Of a stretch of DNA of 64,000 nt, positions 36,721 through 45,800 are shown one piece after another; positions within the stretch are counted from its first letter, which is position 1; every line of letters starts with the position of its first letter. Source of the stretch: Thermohalobaculum sp965247385 (lineage in GTDB: Bacteria; Pseudomonadota; Alphaproteobacteria; Rhodobacterales; Rhodobacteraceae); the NCBI GenBank assembly GCA_965247385.1, contig CBDFHG010000002.1, positions 1,798,001-1,862,000 on the forward strand. The letters are read 5' to 3'. Position numbers and translations under genes: made by a program. The notes under the pieces were generated by a model, which made no database searches, was not told the DNA's origin, and saw only the letters and a list, made by a program, of their open reading frames with translations.

Positions 36721-37047
36721 ATGAAATGCGCTTTCGTGCCTGCCCTCGTAGTTTCGGCCCTGGCCGGATTTGTTCTCTGCGCCACCCCGGCGAATGCGCA
36801 AATGTCTGGCGGGCCACTGGTTTGCGGCAAGCGAAGCGACATGGTCCGCCAGCTTGGCGAGAAATATGGCGAGACCGGCCGCTCGCTCGGCCTCGCCGAG
36901 GGCAGCGGGGTGGTCGAACTCTACGCCTCGGAGGAGGCGGGAAGCTGGACCATTCTGCTCACCAACCCACAGGGCACCGCCTGCATGATGGCTGCCGGCC
37001 AAGCGTTCCGGATCGAACCGGTAAAGGCGGCGGGCAGCCCCGTTTGA
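36721..37047 (+). CDS. Small secreted protein of unknown function
   Basis: A 108-residue product with a clear signal peptide (MKCAFVPALVVSALAGFVLC, then ATPANA before QMSGG). The mature part has one Cys near its start (VCGKRSDMVRQLGEKYGE) and another near the end (GTACMMAAGQAF) that could form a disulfide, with ELYASEEAGSWTILLTNPQG between. Small periplasmic proteins of this form are common in Rhodobacterales, but I know no function. The start at 36,721 is preferred over 36,697 because it begins the signal peptide. Confidence 0.7.
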   Translation: MKCAFVPALVVSALAGFVLCATPANAQMSGGPLVCGKRSDMVRQLGEKYGETGRSLGLAEGSGVVELYASEEAGSWTILLTNPQGTACMMAAGQAFRIEPVKAAGSPV

Positions 37048-37180
37048 GGCGGTGCCGCCTGAGGCGTCGGTCCCAGGGGCCGGCTTGCCCGGGTAATCCA
37101 ATCTCATTTTCGATGGCTGAGGACCTGGATGCCCGTGTCAAGCACGGGCATGATATGGGCGAGCGTTAACGCGCCGTGTT

Positions 37181-37205
37181 TTATGCGCCTGTCCGGTCAC
37201 CTGCG
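37181..37205. repeat. 25-bp dispersed intergenic repeat, copy 1
   Basis: A 25-bp sequence beginning TTATGCGCCTGTCCGGTC occurs here and, perfectly inverted, at 63,737-63,761. Nearby, both loci also have a small hairpin starting AAATCCGC followed by TTTGTCACGG (37,299-37,325 and 63,798-63,823), so the two loci share a larger modular intergenic repeat. Confidence 0.7.
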
Positions 37206-37236
37206 GTGACCTGCGCGCCGCCTCTCGCCCCTTCCT

Positions 37237-37291
37237 CCCCGCCCAACCACCAAGCCTACCGGATAGGATTGCGCTTGGTGGTTGGGCGGGG
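37237..37291. terminator. Long perfect hairpin, possible terminator or mobile repeat
   Basis: Arms CCCCGCCCAACCACCAAGC (37,237-37,255) and GCTTGGTGGTTGGGCGGGG (37,273-37,291) pair perfectly over 19 bases with a 17-base loop. There is no T-run after it, and its position between the secreted-protein gene and the IS1380 element fits either a bidirectional terminator or a REP-like palindromic element. Confidence 0.6.
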
Positions 37292-37992
37292 GGGCCGGAA
37301 ATCCGCGGAAGCGGATTTTGTCACGGACAAAGAACTCTCCAGGGTTGGCCCGCCCCTGATTCTGGATCAAAAAAGTTGAAGTTTCCCGTTGGCTTTGAAT
37401 CCAAAGGGATTCATGATGGTTTTTGTGATTAACTCAATCACCAACGGGGTGAAAATAACATGGCACAGGGCGTTCTTCCTTTCGAGTACGAAAGCGCGCC
37501 GGGCAGCAGCGATCTGACGGGTTTTGCCGGGATTGGTGTTTAGCTTGATTTGATTGAGGCATCGGGACTGGCGGCTGCGGTGCGGCGCGAGGTGCGGGTG
37601 GCGGGGCGGCAGGGCTGGCTGGATGTGCAGATGATCATCACGGTGATCGCACTCAATCTGTGCGGGGGTGATCGGGTCGAGGACCTGGAACGCCTGGAGG
37701 CGGACGCCGGCTTTGCCGCGATCATGGAGGCGGTTGAGCGGCGGCTGTTGGTGCGCCGGGAACGTCGGCAACTGAAGAGCCGGTTCCGGCGCGGCCGCGG
37801 GCGCAGCGTGCCTTCGCCGTCGGCTCTGTCGGGCTAGTTGGAACGCTTCCACGACGCAGGCCAGGAAGATCTGCGGGAGGTCGGGCGTGCCTTCATCCCG
37901 CGCCCGTCGGCGGGTCTGCCTGGTCTGCGGCGTGTCGATCAGGCGCTGGCAGGCGCTGGTGTCATTTCTGCAGCGCCATCGCGGGCCGGGCT

Positions 37993-39440
37993 CCAGCAAT
38001 TCTCATTATGGCTTGATTTTCTGCGATGATGTTTTGTCTTCTCATTTTTGTGTTGTGCTGAGGCTTGAGCGGGTGCTTTAGCGCAGTTTTGGTTCCGGCG
38101 GCGGTTCGCCGGTTATCATCGTGCGGATGAGCGCGCCCCAGTCGGTGAACAGGTGATATCTGGTGATGCTCCGCAGGTCCTCGAAGAACTGCCGTCGCGC
38201 GCCGAACGCTTCACGTGCCTCATGCCAGCGCTTGGCCACCAGGTCACAGACCGTGTGGAACGCGAAGGCGAGCAGGTTCATGGTCATGAGAAGGTTGGCC
38301 AGGTGTTCCTTGCCATGGCCGAAATTGTGCTCCAGATGGTAACCCCTGGTCTTCAGGGTATTGAAAGTTTCGTTCTCGATCTTCCAGCGCGCCCGGCCAC
38401 AGGTGGCCAACTCGACGACGGTTTCTTCGTTGACCGGCAGATCGGTGACGAAGCTGTTGGTGTAGGTCACCTTGCCGGCTTTGTTGATGATCTCGATCTG
38501 AAGCCAATTGACATGCAATGCGTCTTTCCCGTCACGGAGGGGAACATCTTCCATCCAGCGGTAGCGATGAGTAACGACGCTGCGGCCCTTTTTCAGCTTT
38601 TTCTCAAGGCTCGGCAATTCGACGCCATGGAGCCATTCGTAGAGACAGCGGTGCGAGGAGGGTTTGGCGGTGAAGATGAAATTGCCGCCAACCCGTTGAA
38701 CCGACTCGCAAATCGGCTGACGGGAATATAGATCATCGCCCAGATAGACCGGCCCGAGATGCGCGTATTGCGGCCCGAAGCGGCAAAGCCAGCGCTTCGT
38801 GGCGGCATTTTCGCAGTCCTGTTTGTCATGTCCGTCCTGCGGTGCGATGAACTCCGGCTCAAGCACCATGGCACAATTATGGCCAGGTGCCACCACCGCC
38901 GCCGAGAGCATGGAGTGGTAATATTCCATGACGCCGTTATGGCGTTTGCGCTGCGAGCAATTCGGGCAATGAAGCTTTTGCGAGGTGAAATACCCGGTGC
39001 CGTCAAGGGCAATCAGAAGCCGTCCGCCGAGCTTCTGAAAATCCTTCAGACCGCCTCTGTCTGCGAGCAAGTCAAGGGCTTGCCCGAACAACGCGAACAG
39101 CCCATCGGGTTCCACCGGATCAAGCATCGTGCGAACATGATTGTCGGTAGGGATCTTCTCAATGGCGAACAGCGTCTCGCAGTTCGACCGCGCCCGACGC
39201 TTTTCCAACGCCCGCTGATGCGATAAAAAGGACGGGCTCTGGATAAAAAATACCGAAAATGCAGCCATGCCGATATCGGCCATAGTGTCGCTCAAATTGC
39301 TTCCCGTGCGCATGTCGGGAAACATCGCGCAGCGGCTACGCAGAGTGTCTATGAGAGAATCGATAACCATATATGGTATCATTCACATATTTGCCGCCTT
39401 GGGAATCCCCTTTGTAACGCCATAATGAGAATTGCTGGCA
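37993..39440. mobile_element. Insertion sequence nested in the IS1380 gene
   Basis: Perfect 20-bp terminal inverted repeats: CCAGCAATTCTCATTATGGC at 37,993-38,012 and its reverse complement at 39,419-39,438. The flanks GGGCT (37,988-37,992 and 39,441-39,445) are a 5-bp target duplication, and deleting the element plus one GGGCT restores the IS1380 frame. The element carries one transposase gene on the minus strand. Confidence 0.85.
38078..39382 (-). CDS. DDE transposase, IS4-like/ISNCY group
   Basis: A 434-residue intact frame. Features: NLSDTMADIGMAAFSVFFIQ, FAIEKIPTDNHVRTMLDP, LLIALDGTGYFTSQKL with the first Asp, LHCPNCSQRKRHNG with a CxxC, PVYLGDDLYSRQPICE with the second acidic pair, and ARWKIENETFNTLKTRGYHL with the final Glu. 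This arrangement is typical of transposases usually annotated as ISNCY or IS4-like. The start at 39,382 has a weak ribosome binding site; a second Met four codons in is possible. Complete element, possibly still mobile. Confidence 0.8.
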   Translation of the reverse strand: MIPYMVIDSLIDTLRSRCAMFPDMRTGSNLSDTMADIGMAAFSVFFIQSPSFLSHQRALEKRRARSNCETLFAIEKIPTDNHVRTMLDPVEPDGLFALFGQALDLLADRGGLKDFQKLGGRLLIALDGTGYFTSQKLHCPNCSQRKRHNGVMEYYHSMLSAAVVAPGHNCAMVLEPEFIAPQDGHDKQDCENAATKRWLCRFGPQYAHLGPVYLGDDLYSRQPICESVQRVGGNFIFTAKPSSHRCLYEWLHGVELPSLEKKLKKGRSVVTHRYRWMEDVPLRDGKDALHVNWLQIEIINKAGKVTYTNSFVTDLPVNEETVVELATCGRARWKIENETFNTLKTRGYHLEHNFGHGKEHLANLLMTMNLLAFAFHTVCDLVAKRWHEAREAFGARRQFFEDLRSITRYHLFTDWGALIRTMITGEPPPEPKLR

Positions 39441-40449
39441 GGGCTCGGCGACGCTGGACATGGACGCGACGCTGGTGCAGAGCCACAAGCGCCAGGCGGA
39501 ATACTGCTACAAGAAGTTCAAGGCCTGTCAGCCGTTGAACACCTGGTGGGCGGAACAGCAGGTGATCGTGCATTCCGGGTTCCGCGACGGCAATGTGCCG
39601 GCCGGCTATCGGCAGTTGCGGGTGTTGCAGGCCTCGCTGGCGGCGCTGCCTGGGGGCGTGGACAAGGTCTGTCTGCGCTCGGACACGGCGGGTTATCAGA
39701 AGGATCTGCTGCTCTGTTGTGGCGAGGGCCGGGACAAGGTTTTCGGGGTGATCGAGTTCGCCGTTGGTGCCAACGTGACGGCGGCGTTCCGGCGTGCCGC
39801 CCTGGCCGTGCCGGAGGCCGAGTGGCGACCGCTGGATCGTGTTTTCGACGGGCAACGTCAGGCGACCGGCCAAGAGTGGGCGGAGGTCTGCCATGTACCG
39901 AGTTGGGCGGGCGAGAGCAAGACGCGGGCGGATTACCGCTTCCTGGCGATCCGGGAGCTGCTGGAACAGTTGGAGCCTGGCGATGGGGATCAGTTGCCGT
40001 TCCCGACCGCGGCGTTTGCCTCGAAGGGGCGCAGCAAGCTGTTCGCCCTGGTCACCAACCGTGATCTGCCGGGCGATGCGGTGATCTGGTGGTCCCGGGA
40101 GCGCTGTGGCAAGAGCGAGGAAGTCCACGCGGTGATGAAGCACGACCTGGCTGGCGGCACCCTGCCCTCGGGTCTGTTCGGAGCCAATGCGGCCTGGTGG
40201 GCGATCATGGTGCTGGCGCATAATTTGAACGCGGTGATGAAGCAACTGGTTCTGGGACCGGCCTGGGTGGCACGGCGGATGAAGGCCTTGCGCCTGGCTC
40301 TGATCGCCCTGCCTGGCCGGGTGATCCGTCATGCGCGGCGGCTGATCATCCGTTTGGCGAGCGAAGCGGGGCTCGATCCGGTGCTGAGCGCCAGGCGGAA
40401 GATCCTGGCCCTGGCGCGCGGCCCGACCTGACGGCTCCGGCCTGCCACG

Positions 40450-40581
40450 ATATCCTTGCTGAAGTGCGATGCCGGCTCCCGGCCAGGGCTCCGCTTGGCC
40501 AACGGACAGGCGCGGGACCCGCAAAACGCGTGGCCACCTTGAGAATATCTCCTCAAGCGCGAAATCCGCGGGAGTGACGCC
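40450..40581. repeat. Dispersed repeat, long part (inverted copy of 45,801-45,932)
   Basis: About 132 bases, from ATATCCTTGCTGAAG to GGGAGTGACGCC, match the reverse complement of 45,801-45,932 with few differences. It ends at the IS1182-like insertion; on the other side of that insertion the 80-bp part (41,986-42,062) follows. Confidence 0.85.
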
Positions 40582-40584
40582 TAG

Positions 40585-41979
40585 CAGCCCGTTAAAAAAG
40601 TCGCCATTTACCGGGCTTCACCCCACTTGACCGGGTTTCACCCCACGACGAAACATAACGCGGCGTCGGCGGTTTCGCCATCCTCCGGGACGATGAGGAC
40701 GATCCGAGCGACCAAAACGGCTCCAGAGGGCGCAACAAGCACGAAAACACCGCCATATCCGCCCGCCACAGCCTGGCGCGGGGTGCCGGCACCAATGAGT
40801 TGGCGCATCAGCAACGAGAGGTTGTGGCCGGCGACGTGAAGCAGGTATCGCTTGTGCACATTCTCGCGCCCGCGCAGCCAGGTTCGGCGCATGCCGCCGC
40901 GATCGAGGCTGTGGGCAAAGGAGCGCTCGACGATCTCGGCGCGCAGCTTGAAGGCCTCGCGGGCGATCCGGGTCTTCCAGGGACTGTCGTCCAGGGCCTT
41001 CAAGACCGCCCGTGCGTGATAGCCCTTGTCGGCGACGCATTCGGCCGGGCCCTCTGGCGTCGGCGCCGCAGCCACCGCCTCGAGGTTTGCCTCGGCCGCC
41101 GCCAGGGTCTTGAAAAGCGTCGTGGTGTCGCCCTCATCGGCTGGGTGCAACTCGGCCGCCACCACCGCACCGGTGTCCGGATCCACCGCGTGCTCGGGCT
41201 TGTCGGCCAGATGGGTCGTGCCGTCCTTCATCCTGGCGATCCTGGCCTCGGGGTCGCTCCTGCAAACCCAATCCTGGTTCGAGAGCTTCTTGCCCTTGCG
41301 CTTGCGGTCCAGACGCGCCAGGTCCTCGGCCGTGGGCGTCTCGATGCCGCTCTCCTGGGCCAGGTGCTCCAGCATCTCCCGGTAGCCCTCACCCGTGTCG
41401 CGCCGCACGATGTTACGCAGCGCCGCGTTGGCCTCCATGGTCGAGGCATCCACCCCGATGCGCTCGCCCTTCACCAGACCCGCCTCGGCGATCAGCGCCA
41501 GAACCCGGTCGAAGACCATCGCGTGCCCCTCGTGGGGCAGGCGCGTGCGGGTCTTCGACAGCCAGGAATGGTCCGGCACACGATCCCGGCTCTCCAGCCG
41601 CAGAAACTCCCGCAGCGACAGCGAATCCGAGCAGCGCCATTCCAGCCCGCGCTCAGAGTCGATGCCCTCGAAACAGCCCACCAGATGCATACGGAAATAG
41701 CGCCCCGGCGGCACCGAAGGCGCTCCCATCCTGGCCGCGTAATAGCACCGGCAGGCCGCTTCGGCGAAGCCGTCGAAGTCGCCCTCGATCAGGACCGACT
41801 GAAGACGGTCGTAAAACACATGACCCGGCGAGCGCGGCATCTCCGCCCAACCCACCATCAAGTCACCCTGACGATCCTTCTGCAGTCCCATCGCCATCGG
41901 CGAACCCCCCGGTCAAATCAGAATATCATAGAATCAGACCAGGCCGCTCGTGTCCAGGGCCGACTTCGTCAACGGGCTG
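40585..41979. mobile_element. IS1182-like insertion sequence
   Basis: Terminal inverted repeats: CAGCCCGTTAAAAAAGTCG at the left and, on the other strand, CAGCCCGTTGACGAAGTCG at the right end. CTAG flanks both sides (40,581-40,584 and 41,980-41,983). Comparison with the uninterrupted repeat at 45.8 kb supports CTAG as a 4-bp target duplication. It carries one transposase gene on the minus strand. Confidence 0.8.
40638..41897 (-). CDS. IS1182-type transposase, probably internally shortened
   Basis: A 419-residue open frame. The start (MAMGLQKDRQGDLMVGWAEM) and the IGVDASTMEANAALRNIVRR motif are typical of IS1182. The C-terminal LDRGGMRRTWLRGRENVHKR and LLHVAGHNLSLLMRQL is the family's RGREN-type end. 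Between PWKTRI and KLRAEIVERSFAH, however, the segment usually found in the family is too short by my estimate of 25-30 residues, so the enzyme may be inactive. Confidence 0.75.
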   Translation of the reverse strand: MAMGLQKDRQGDLMVGWAEMPRSPGHVFYDRLQSVLIEGDFDGFAEAACRCYYAARMGAPSVPPGRYFRMHLVGCFEGIDSERGLEWRCSDSLSLREFLRLESRDRVPDHSWLSKTRTRLPHEGHAMVFDRVLALIAEAGLVKGERIGVDASTMEANAALRNIVRRDTGEGYREMLEHLAQESGIETPTAEDLARLDRKRKGKKLSNQDWVCRSDPEARIARMKDGTTHLADKPEHAVDPDTGAVVAAELHPADEGDTTTLFKTLAAAEANLEAVAAAPTPEGPAECVADKGYHARAVLKALDDSPWKTRIAREAFKLRAEIVERSFAHSLDRGGMRRTWLRGRENVHKRYLLHVAGHNLSLLMRQLIGAGTPRQAVAGGYGGVFVLVAPSGAVLVARIVLIVPEDGETADAALCFVVG

Positions 41980-41985
41980 CTAGGC

Positions 41986-42062
41986 GCGGGCCGAAAACCC
42001 CACAACGGTGCCCATCGCCGCCCCTGCCGAGGCGCGTCAGGGATTTAGTTCGGGAATCCTGG
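41986..42062. repeat. Dispersed repeat, 80-bp part, copy C
   Basis: Runs from GCGGGCCGAAAACCCCAC to GTTCGGGAATCCTGG; matches the reverse complement of 45,719-45,796 and, in the same orientation, 46,982-47,059. Confidence 0.85.
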
Positions 42063-42135
42063 ACAAGTTCGGATTGACAGTCGAGGAACGCGACGAGATA
42101 CTCCCAAGCGGGAAGCAAACAACTATCAGTAACCA
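42058..42135 (+). pseudogene. Possible remnant of an Mrr-type restriction protein N-terminus
   Basis: The translation DKFGLTVEERDEILPSGKQT resembles the Mrr N-terminal winged-helix region, in which an LPSG(K/R)Q motif precedes a conserved NRVxWA segment. Only about 25 residues are present, without start or continuation. It lies just upstream of the PIN-like gene, hinting at a former defence locus. Short and uncertain. Confidence 0.3.
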
Positions 42136-43773
42136 CGCCCATCTTGGTGTCCAATATCACGATGTCATACTTCGATCCGACGCCACAACGTAAGCACTCA
42201 CCGTCAACAACCCTTTCGGTTCACACAATGTAACCACTGGAAACACAAGATGAATTTCGACCGGGTCCTGATCAATCTAGCAATAATCAAAACCAACTGG
42301 GACGAAGATCAATCCAGCATCCTTGACAATTTTATGCCAATTATCGGCTGCGCAATTCAGCAATTGCCCGACCAAGAGATTTCCGAAATTGAACTTAAGC
42401 AAAAGGTTGAAGAGTTTTCCGGATTTAAAATTCCGGGAGGTGCTCTCTCTGTGCTGATTAGGCGTGCGTCCAAAGAACGCTATGGCTATGTCATGCGGGA
42501 GCACGGACTCTTTCTCAAGAATAACGCTACTCTTTCGAAGATCGATTTCGAGAGCAGGAGGCGTCTGGCCGAAACCAGTATTTCGGAAATCAAATCGAGA
42601 TTTACGAGTTTCTGCAAAGAGCGCTTCAAACTCGTTGATCAAGGTATCAGATTTGAAGACGCGTTCATTGACGTATTATCCGATATAGCCCCCGCTTTAG
42701 TAAATTCACTCAGTAATAATGACGCACTAACACATAATAAATACAATAAAGATACCATGAATTACTATGTTTCATCATTCATAATAAACTCAAGAGAGAA
42801 AGATAACGAATTATTTGAAAAAATTGTGAATATATCAAAAGGTGCCATCATTGCAGAGCTTCTACACTATACTGACGAAAACATGAGTAAAAAGAAAATG
42901 AATAATGTTAAAATATTTTTTGATACAAAATTATTGTTACAAATACTTGGTTATGCCGAAACATACGAAGTCACATCTTCTAAAGAATTGATAAAAATGC
43001 TTGGTGATATGAACGGTAAGTTTCGATTATTTAACCACACCTTCGATGAATTGCACGGAATCTTCTTTGCAGCATCTCGTGCGGCTATGAAAGGATGGAA
43101 GATAATATACCGGCCCGGCGATGCCTTTGACATTCTTTGCCGAAGGGGATGCACAAGTTCCGATATTGAGCTTATCATATCGACGTTGGATAAACAGTTG
43201 GAAAAATATAATATTCTCCGAGAAGACGCGCAGAAAATAGATGAAACCATACATATCGATGTAAATAAACTTGACGAACTTATCAAAGAGAGCATACCTA
43301 ATCAGACTAAAAAGTCGCGAGATCATGATACAAGAGCACTGAGCGCCATTAATCAATTGCGAGACGGAGAACCAAAGAGATATTTTGAATCGTGTGACGC
43401 AATATTTGTTACACCAAACTCTTCCCTCGCCAGTGCGTCGACTCATTTTTTCAACGAGGAAATTGGCATTTCGCATGCGCCGGTTTGTATGCCAAGTCAC
43501 GTATTTACTATGTTGATGTGGTTAAAAACCGTTAACAAAAAACCTGATTTGCCGACCGAAATCTTACTGGCTAATTCGCTGGCCGCTTTGGACCCGTCCT
43601 CGTTGCTTTGGGATAGGTATATTTCCGAGGCAAAGCGGCTAAAAGATTCGGGCGCTATCACCGAAGACGATTTCCATTTGTTGGCACGGGAATTGGAAGC
43701 GAAGGCCGTACTTATGGATATCACTCGCGGGGATGCCGAAACCATTACCGACGGAACTGTCAAAGATGTCTTG

Positions 43774-45267
43774 GTAACTACTCAACCCGGTTGGATCACT
43801 GATTTTCCAGCGATGGTGGCCTGGATTGCCTGGAAAGCAGACAGGCCTTGCCGTTTTCCGGTGTTGAGGACGGAGCGAACGTTGGCGTAGAAGTCGGCCC
43901 CCCAGTTGGAGCGGAATCCCCCGGTGACCTTGCGGAAGGTGGTTGAGGGGCGGATGGCTTGTTCCGAGCCGTTGTTGGTTGGCGGCACGTCGCGTTCGGT
44001 CATGAATGTGAACAGGCTGTCACGGTCTTTGCCGTAGCGTTTGCGCAGGCGAATTCCGTCTTTGTTGGTTGGCTGACAAGCCATAACCTTGTCCATTCGC
44101 CGGTCCAGGTCGCCCCGGTATTTCTGAAGTGTACTGTCCTTCAGACGCTTTCGCCGTCGGCCCAGAACACAGGCGCGCAAGATGAGCATTTTCATTGCCG
44201 GTGCGAAGATCGCATCGCCAGCGTCGATGGCATACTGGCAGTCGCGCAACTGGTGGGCCAGACAGATTTGCCAGACCTCCCCGAGCCCCCGCTGGCCGCC
44301 GTAAAGATCGGACACCCAGATGGCGGGCCGGTGGCCGTCCATCACGTCCTCGGCCACCGCCTTCGCCCGACTGTTGCGGATGACGTGGACGCAGACTTCA
44401 TCGTTTTGGAAAACCCATTCCCAGGCGTTGCGCCCCTTGATGCGTGCGCCGGTCTCGTCGGAGCAGACGATCCGGCTTTGTCGCAGGCGGGCAAGAACCG
44501 CCTGGAACTGGGCGTCAAAGCCGGGCTTGACCCTCTTGAACAGGTTGACCAGGGCGGCTTGGCTGATCGTCAAGCCGTGCAAATCGGCGAACAGTTTCGA
44601 CAGACGCTGGTAACTGACCGCGTGTTCATAACGCATGTAAACCGCCATCGCCTCGATCGACGGGGTGAACGGAGACCCCGGCTCAAGCCCCGCCGGAACC
44701 GGCGCCACAAAGCGCTCCGAACAATGAGGACACCTCGCCGCATACAGTTCCACACGGGTGACAATGGGAGCGGGGCGCGGCAGTTCGATCTTGTCATAAA
44801 TCGCATGCAACTTGTGATCCTCATCGCCGAGCGCTGAATAACAGTGTGGGCAGGACAGCGCCTTCGCAACCACCCGCTGATCCGGGTCAGGGTGCAGAGG
44901 ACGCCCACCGCCACCATGCCCCTTGCGCCGTTTTTTGCGGTTGCCCCGGGCCGGTTTCTTGTTCGCCTTGCGCCCATGCGACGGCGGCGTACTGGAGTTG
45001 TCCGGCGTCTTCGCAGGCTCACCAAGCTTTGCCTCAAGTTCCGTGACGCGCCTGGCAAAGCCCTCGTTCACTGCCACCAGCTCCTGTGCCTGCGTCCACA
45101 GCGCGAGGATCAAGGCATCTTTCTCTGCATGCGTCAATCGGCTCAGGTCGGGTAAATGAGTCATAGATAACTTGACGCATATCCACGCCCTCAATGCAAG
45201 AAAATTCTCTATATCTGGTGCCGATCGAACCCAGGAACGCAACCTTTGGGGTGGGTTGAGTAGTTAC
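43774..45267. mobile_element. IS66-family insertion sequence (single-gene type), intact
   Basis: Perfect terminal repeats: GTAACTACTCAACCC at 43,774-43,788 and GGGTTGAGTAGTTAC at 45,253-45,267. The flanks ATGTCTTG (43,766-43,773 and 45,268-45,275) are a perfect 8-bp target duplication, the length known for IS66. The insertion is therefore recent. A 3' remnant of the same element lies at 2,862-3,280. Confidence 0.95.
43782..45164 (-). CDS. IS66-family transposase (ISBst12-like)
   Basis: A 460-residue transposase from MTHLPDLSRL at 45,164; a longer frame to 45,242 adds residues unlike the family. Order of features: coiled-coil-like TQAQELVAVNEGFARRVTEL, a basic linker (KKPARGNRKKRRKGHGG), CPHCYSAL and CPHCSERF zinc-finger-like pairs, then the DDE core with RIVCSDETGARIKGRNAWEW, AIWVSDLYGGQRG and DVPPTNNGSEQAIRPS (final Glu). 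The gene fills the element, so TnpA and TnpB partners are absent, as in the ISBst12 group. Confidence 0.9.
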   Translation of the reverse strand: MTHLPDLSRLTHAEKDALILALWTQAQELVAVNEGFARRVTELEAKLGEPAKTPDNSSTPPSHGRKANKKPARGNRKKRRKGHGGGGRPLHPDPDQRVVAKALSCPHCYSALGDEDHKLHAIYDKIELPRPAPIVTRVELYAARCPHCSERFVAPVPAGLEPGSPFTPSIEAMAVYMRYEHAVSYQRLSKLFADLHGLTISQAALVNLFKRVKPGFDAQFQAVLARLRQSRIVCSDETGARIKGRNAWEWVFQNDEVCVHVIRNSRAKAVAEDVMDGHRPAIWVSDLYGGQRGLGEVWQICLAHQLRDCQYAIDAGDAIFAPAMKMLILRACVLGRRRKRLKDSTLQKYRGDLDRRMDKVMACQPTNKDGIRLRKRYGKDRDSLFTFMTERDVPPTNNGSEQAIRPSTTFRKVTGGFRSNWGADFYANVRSVLNTGKRQGLSAFQAIQATIAGKSVIQPG

Positions 45268-45718
45268 ATGTCTTGCGTAGGACAAAAGAGAAAATTGTTC
45301 AAGATGCAGAGGAGAAGTACCGTGATAGCAATGAGCGGAGAAAAAAGTTTTTTAGAACTGTAACATTGCTTGTAAAGAGAGGGCTTGAAGCCATCGTAAC
45401 GATTTTGCTACTTCTATTTGTTGTATTCATACTTAGCCGAACAGACCCAGCCATCATTTTTCAGCCAAGATGGCACGTGGATTATTATCTCTCAGTTGCG
45501 GGGGTTGGCATTTCAGCTTTGTCGCTGGTTGTTGGGTGGTCGTTTCGACGGTTGATTGACAAGGGGTGCGAGAACATTTCGGCACTGCTAGAGGCTAGGC
45601 TTCGAGCATGGATGTGGTAGGTGACCGCTTTGTTGGCTGACCGATGTTTTGGTGGCCGTGCAAAGCAGGGGGCGAGCAGAATGTTTAGTAGACTCGATTC
45701 ACAATAGCACGTGGCATC

Positions 45719-45796
45719 CAGGATTCCCGAATCTAAATCCCTGACGCGCCTCGGCAGGGGCGGCGATGGGTGCCGTTGTGGGGTTTTCGGTCCGCG
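45719..45796. repeat. Dispersed repeat, 80-bp part, copy D
   Basis: Begins CCAGGATTCCCGAATCTAAA and ends GGGGTTTTCGGTCCGC. Full-length partners are at 41,986-42,062 and 46,982-47,059 (both inverted), with partial copies at 26,690 and 28,350. Here it is directly followed by the 132-bp part at 45,801, showing the ancestral continuous arrangement. Confidence 0.85.
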
Positions 45797-45800
45797 CTTG

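Larger units (their letters stand above)
37460..40431 (+). pseudogene. IS1380-family transposase, interrupted and decayed
   Basis: The gene begins at ATG 37,460 (MAQGVLPFEYESAPGSS) and ends at 40,431 (ILALARGPT). The N-terminal piece carries two in-frame stops (TAG in place of the expected TAC near 37,533 and TGG near 37,836) and a small duplication (GCGCTGG repeated near 37,935) that shifts the frame. At 37,992 another insertion sequence splits it. Joining across that element restores RHRGPGSATLDMDATLVQSH, the expected IS1380 sequence. The C-terminal piece (39,446-40,431) is intact and carries KACQPLNTWWAEQQVIVHS, the KVCLRSDTAGYQKDLL region and WWSRERCGKSEEVHAV. Not functional. Confidence 0.85.
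42250..45620 (+). pseudogene. PIN-like domain membrane protein, split by IS66
   Basis: An AT-rich gene whose base composition is unlike its surroundings. The first part runs 42,250-43,773; the IS66 element follows; the rest is 45,276-45,620. Removing the element and one copy of the 8-bp duplication gives one continuous frame of about 620 codons (...GTVKDVL joined to RRTKEKIVQDAEE...). The middle has a PIN-nuclease-like acidic pattern: KIFFDTKLLLQILG (Asp), HTFDELHGIF (Glu), SRDHDTRALSAI (Asp) and SCDAIFVTPNSSL (Asp). The C-terminus is a charged stretch followed by two membrane segments (AIVTILLLLFVVFIL and VAGVGISALSLVVGW). I infer a membrane-anchored RNase-like protein, perhaps a defence or stress effector. 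The interrupted upstream part could still make a truncated product that keeps the PIN-like region. Confidence 0.65.
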
